In this document: positions 6,852 through 10,160 of the stretch, piece after piece | Position numbering within the stretch: the stretch's first letter is position 1 | How the letters are laid out: every line of letters starts with the position of its first letter | Assembly (NCBI RefSeq): GCF_000330505.1 | Contig: NW_004440236.1 | Span: 2,054 to 12,213, forward strand | Source: Entamoeba invadens IP1 | Lineage: Eukaryota; Evosea; Mastigamoebida; Endamoebidae | Reading direction: 5' to 3' | Length of the DNA stretch: 10,160 nucleotides | The notes under the pieces: generated by a model | Databases searched by the model: none | Told to the model about the DNA's origin: nothing | What the model saw: the letters and a program-made list of their open reading frames with translations, nothing else | Program-made: the position numbers and the translations under genes

Positions 6852-7345
6852 TTAAAGTTCATAATCAATTATTTTTTTGGTTTGGCGTTTTTGTTTGCCA
6901 AACTTTTTCTTAACTTCTTTTGCCTTTTTGTTAATAGCAAGCAGTTGCATTTTCTTTTTGTTTTATTTTCATTCAACTTTGGAGCACTTTGAAAATAACA
7001 ATTTGGCGTATTTTAATTATCCGAAGTTTTAGTTTCCATTTCATTTATCAAATTCGATTGGCTTGAATTGTTCGTTATTGTTTGTTTAATACTTGATATT
7101 TTTTCCATTTCTTTTTCTCCAATTATTACACAATCTATTTGTGTACTACTTACTATATTTTGAATTTCCTTTGAATTAATACTTTCAAGTGTTTCTCCTT
7201 CTGATTCAAAAAAGCATCCAAACAAGTTTTTCGAATGAAGTTTTGCAAAAATAGTATCTAACAACAATTCAATATTACAATTTATAATTTTATCAGTGTA
7301 AAACCGATTGACTAACATTTGAATACACTTCGTAGTGGTTTTTGT
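6852..7345 (-). pseudogene. Displaced C-terminal part of the MULE transposase
   Basis: Around 7330-7345 the coding strand is a run of short A-tracts; a -1 shift there enters the frame KCIQMLVNRFYTDKIINC, which is open to the TAA at 7013-7015 (residues from Met at 7318). Beyond that stop the same frame continues NTPNCYFQSAPKLNENKTKR. A further shift near 6965 gives a basic segment, MQLLAINKKAKEVKKKFGKQ, ending in IIDYEL and a TAA at 6852-6854.

The ordered, Lys-rich, low-stop character suggests one original C-terminus of roughly 150 residues, now carrying two shifts and a stop. The alternative is that 7013-7318 is a separate small protein whose ATG overlaps the transposase stop; no motif supports this. 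The tail's role is unknown; basic tails of transposases often contact DNA or direct nuclear entry. Confidence 0.6.
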
Positions 7346-8586
7346 TTGGTTTTCTTACTTTTTGGATTTGTCATTTCAGTTTGAACTTTTATGTCGGTCT
7401 CATTTATAATGTCCAACAAATAATCGATAAATTTTCCAAAAGATGGTTTTGGTGTAAGAATTGTTCGAGAAAGCATGCTGTGAAAGGATTCTGCTATATT
7501 GTTGGTGCGCATCATTAAATCATGGTGGCACCAAATCGAAATCATTACATCATTTAACCAAGTGTTTTCGAAATATTCATAAACAATAAAAGAATCTTTA
7601 TCTTTTATACGTGATTGTAATATATAACATTGATGTTTTAAATCTGTTTCTTTCAAAAAAGGAAGTGTCATAAGTCTTCTTACTTCTTTGGAGATTTGCC
7701 CATTACACTTATATTTTTCAGACAAGTGAAAGTTTTGAATTTTCCGCCACAAACATTGTGTAATATGGAAATAACACCCTTTCATTTGACAACTCAAATC
7801 TCTAATAGATTTTATAAAACCTGCCTCAAAATCGGAATATATTGTTGAATCGGTTTTATTAAAAATTGGAACACCAAATAATATCAAAGATATTTGATCA
7901 ATAACAAATAATACTTCTTTGTATACTGTTGCATCTTTTTTATTTAACAAAACATAAAAACAAGAAAATGAAAACAAGTCACTACATACAACATGGAATG
8001 TCACCAACTGATAATGGGTTGTTGGGCACCTACTAAAAGTGCCATCTACACAAATAACATTGACGTATGTGGCTTTTTCTAACATTGATTTCGAACCAAA
8101 AATAATAATTGTATTGTCTTCGTTTCTATACAATAAAATGTTCTTTACTTTTTCATTTTCAAAATAATTATCAATGGTTACTGTTTTGTATAATTTATTT
8201 TTATATGTTCTTGCTAATCTACTGGACACACTCAGTCTTGAATTGGTGTTTATTAAACAAGTTTTTACTATTTCTTTAACTGGTTTATATTTGTTTTTAT
8301 CATCATAGATTTCTGTTCTGATTTTTTGTATTTCTTTCAATCTCTGAATATATTCCATGTGATTTGTATGACCATTCAAATGTTGTGGCTTTAATCCAAC
8401 AAGATAATTAACTTCTTCATCAACAACTTCTTTTACAAGTGTAATAGTTACTCCACAATCTTTACAACTATACCGTTTATGTGAAGAGTCTTTTGAATAA
8501 AAAAATATAACCTTCAAAACATGGTAAAAGTGTTTTTTTGTTGAATAAACAAATTCAACTTTGTGTTCTTGAGTTGGACTGTCCAT
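7312..8586 (-). CDS. MULE transposase, main open frame
   Basis: This enzyme cuts and pastes the surrounding MULE in the nucleus. The open frame has 424 codons from the ATG at 8586, just inside the element. Residues about 10-80 hold a FLYWCH-like zinc-binding region: C41-x2-C44 followed by H69, H73 and H76. Residues about 170-370 are the MULE DDE domain. D181 is in V-I-C-V-D-G-T-F, D252 in I-Y-S-D-F-E, and E366 in N-N-I-A-E-S-F-H, with the typical C271-x2-H274 motif (CYFHITQCLW) between the second D and the E. All catalytic and zinc residues expected for the family are present.

The frame ends after a Lys-rich stretch (PKSKKTKQK) at a TAG at 7312-7314, shorter than expected because coding-like sequence continues in another frame. 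No introns. An AT-rich ATATATAATACAAATA about 40-55 bases upstream could be the core promoter. Confidence 0.9.
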   Translation of the reverse strand: MDSPTQEHKVEFVYSTKKHFYHVLKVIFFYSKDSSHKRYSCKDCGVTITLVKEVVDEEVNYLVGLKPQHLNGHTNHMEYIQRLKEIQKIRTEIYDDKNKYKPVKEIVKTCLINTNSRLSVSSRLARTYKNKLYKTVTIDNYFENEKVKNILLYRNEDNTIIIFGSKSMLEKATYVNVICVDGTFSRCPTTHYQLVTFHVVCSDLFSFSCFYVLLNKKDATVYKEVLFVIDQISLILFGVPIFNKTDSTIYSDFEAGFIKSIRDLSCQMKGCYFHITQCLWRKIQNFHLSEKYKCNGQISKEVRRLMTLPFLKETDLKHQCYILQSRIKDKDSFIVYEYFENTWLNDVMISIWCHHDLMMRTNNIAESFHSMLSRTILTPKPSFGKFIDYLLDIINETDIKVQTEMTNPKSKKTKQKPLRSVFKC

Positions 8587-9445
8587 TTGTTAGTAATTTT
8601 GATTGTTATTTTTAGTTTTTTATTTGTATTATATATCGATTATCTCATGTTATAAACAGAAAACCTTTCTTTTTAACTAATTTTCGAATTTAAAAATATA
8701 TATCAATGTAAATAATTGTTGATTTGAATGTATAATAATATAAAACGATTTTGATTTTTGTATGTTTTTTTCGATTGTAATAAATATTTGGTATTAATTT
8801 TGGATTTTGAACTATTTTAATAACCGATTTACTTAGTATGATCTCGTTTATTTTAAAATAATATATAAATACTTCACGTTTATATTAATATATATTCAAA
8901 AGAAAAACACAACACATAATAATTACCTTTTTTCAATGAAAAAACAAAAAATAACAAAAAAATAAATTATAAAATGCCTCATACACATTTTGGCAATCTT
9001 AACATAACTAACACGTTACAAAAACCAACTTATATAAAAAACTTATTTTTTAACTTTTATTATAATATGTTTTAGTTTCTATTTAAAATAGTTTGATTAT
9101 TTTTTTGTTGCTGATGATTAATTATTGAATCTTTTTCTGCCTTTGTGACAACAAAAGTATAGTAAAATAAACTATTTATAAATATATTTTCCATTGATTT
9201 GTGCAGCGAAATGTGTTTAAAATGCATTTTTTTTGTTTTTTATTATAAATAACTCGATAAAAATTTCCAAAAAATATATTTACATGTTTGTTGATATTAT
9301 TGATAAAAATAACCATATTTGTTCAATTATAATATTAAAAAATGGTTTATATGCTTTCAACACTATATAGTAGCTTAAAATAGTTATAAATAAAACAAAT
9401 AAATGATTGTAATTATTATTTAAACAACATTTTTTATTAAAACTA
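8587..9445. other. MULE internal non-coding region
   Basis: This AT-rich DNA lies between the transposase start and the right inverted end. No open frame or repeat is supported. It should contain the transposase promoter and any internal transposase-binding sites, but no specific site can be named. Confidence 0.5.
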
Positions 9446-9474
9446 AAAAATGTGAGAACTCGTCCTGGGATAAA
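9446..9474. repeat. MULE right inverted-end core
   Basis: AAAAATGTGAGAACTCGTCC followed by TGGGATAAA. It is the reverse complement of the left core at 6733-6761 with five mismatches in 29. It stands out as a GC-richer island in its surroundings. Confidence 0.8.
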
Positions 9475-9532
9475 TTTCCTAGCATCATTTTTACCTTGTC
9501 GTTAATATTTAAATACTCATTTTAATTATCAT

Positions 9533-9542
9533 AAAACACTTA
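9533..9542. repeat. Right target-site duplication of the MULE
   Basis: AAAACACTTA, identical to 6677-6686, and in phase with the pogo relic reading on the minus strand. Confidence 0.85.
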
Positions 9543-10160
9543 GTTTACCCCCAAAAATAATTTATGATATAGAGCATTTTCTAATATGAATAAAACGTTA
9601 TGATTTTGAATTCTCAATTCAGTTTCTCAATCTTACTACTATTTTTGAAATAGATACGTTGTCATCCAAGAATTCATATGTTATACATAATTGTTTTTGA
9701 CAATTGTATATTCGGCTATTTTAAAATATTTGAATTTTGTTGATTTACCAATGAACAACGAAGTATTTTGGAACAATTTAAAAAATAAACACTAACATAG
9801 TAATATTTTCTTTGGGTTTACTCCGAAATTTAAAGAGCAACTTGAAAGAGTTTTTAATAACAATAATTGATATAATAAAGCAGTTTCGTCTGCATTTTAC
9901 AAATTGTTTTTTGTACTATTCCATTTCTTCTTTAAGTTTAATTATAATATATATTATACTATAATTACTCGGGTTGATAGCATTTGACACTCAGTTGAAA
10001 ATAGAAATATGTTGTAAAAAAACACCAAAATGTTTTTGTAATTATCGATAATTTTTTTATTTTTTAATAACAATCTATCAAAATTAACATGACTGAAAGT
10101 GTATAATAAATATTGTTATCACAAAAATAAGGATTTTTAGATTAATATCAAAACGACGTT
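9543..10160 (-). pseudogene. Pogo/Tigger-type DDE transposase relic, N-terminal and central part
   Basis: Minus strand, read from the right. 9896-9846 gives NADETALLYQLLLLKTL, the first catalytic aspartate block (family N-A-D-E-T-x-L-x-Y-x-L-L-P). 9813-9790 gives KENITMLV (family KERIT-V-L-L). 9758 onward gives LFIGKSTKFKYFKIAEY (family P-L-x-I-G-K-S-x-K-P-R-x-F-K). 9674-9645 gives NSWMTTYLFQ (family N-x-x-A-W-M-T-x-x-L-F). 9617 onward gives LRIQNHNVLFILENALYHK, the second catalytic block (family LLLxDNAPxH), with D replaced by E at 9579-9581. It runs into the MULE insertion at VN-stop-VF.

There are several stops (TAG where the family has TGG) and at least three shifts. Above about 9940 only scattered likeness remains (LKEEME and IDRLLLKNKKII, perhaps the DNA-binding half), so the end is uncertain and may lie outside the window. 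Confidence 0.8.

Larger units (their letters stand above)
6687..9532 (-). mobile_element. MULE (Mutator-like transposon), 2.85 kb, nested in the pogo-type relic
   Basis: The boundaries come from the 10-bp duplication and from the pogo relic, which is interrupted exactly there. Inverted ends: 6733-6761 against the reverse complement of 9446-9474 match at 24 of 29 positions (TTTATCCCA..GA..AGTTCTC). The outermost 45-60 bases on each side match only loosely (GATCAATTTA against GATAATTAA at the very ends).

The element carries one transposase gene on the minus strand (8586 to about 6852), about 860 bp of AT-rich DNA between its start and the right end, and a short tail on the left. The transposase domain, element size and duplication length agree on the MULE assignment. 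It is probably immobile now, because the C-terminal part of the transposase is broken. Confidence 0.85.

Noticed and set aside
6711..9494. Alternative MULE borders at GGGTGG (6720) with a T-rich 10-base near-repeat as the target duplication
   Set aside because: That near-repeat is imperfect and low-complexity, whereas AAAACACTTA is exact and its borders coincide with the break in the pogo-type reading frame.

Overview
The window is an intron-free, very AT-rich stretch (roughly a fifth to a quarter G+C) dominated by DNA transposons and their decayed remains, with one small secreted-protein gene. The features suggest the parasitic amoeba Entamoeba, most likely the reptile species E. invadens. 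They are a compact intronless gene with a TATA-like box about 25-35 bases before the ATG, a short secreted protein with a hydrophobic C-terminal tail, and a mix of Mutator-like (MULE), pogo/mariner-type and MITE elements. This assignment is an inference from style and content, not from a database match. All recognisable coding sequence is on the minus strand.

Layout. 1-3511 is non-coding apart from transposon debris. Two copies of one short TA-flanked element with CAGTAAAA ends (771-957 and 2615-2783) lie in opposite orientation about 1.7 kb apart. There is also a perfect 18-bp-stem hairpin (1995-2046), a possible mariner transposase scrap near 2374-2553, and a diverged repeat (2846-2925) with a relative at 5457-5500. 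3512-4077 (minus) encodes a small cysteine-containing secreted or GPI-anchored-type protein whose frame is broken by one base at a G4A8 run. 4775-5213 is a 439-bp non-autonomous transposon with 26-29-bp inverted ends and a perfect 9-bp target duplication. Its core is about 55% G+C and folds back on itself.

The right third is a nested transposon. A pogo/Tigger-type DDE transposase pseudogene on the minus strand is split into an N-terminal/central piece (9543 to about 9940, perhaps to the window end) and a C-terminal piece (6189-6676). Between them sits a 2846-bp MULE (6687-9532) flanked by the 10-bp direct repeat AAAACACTTA. The reading of the pogo relic resumes across the insertion, with the duplicated bases coding for the same residues on both sides. 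The MULE carries its own transposase (minus, 8586 down to about 6852). Its zinc-binding region and full DDE catalytic triad lie in one 424-codon open frame, but the C-terminal third is broken.

Order of events: the pogo-type element inserted and decayed, the MULE landed in its transposase gene, and the MULE transposase has since picked up lesions of its own. The secreted-protein gene is the only candidate host gene, and nothing in the window suggests the parts work together as an operon or defence system.
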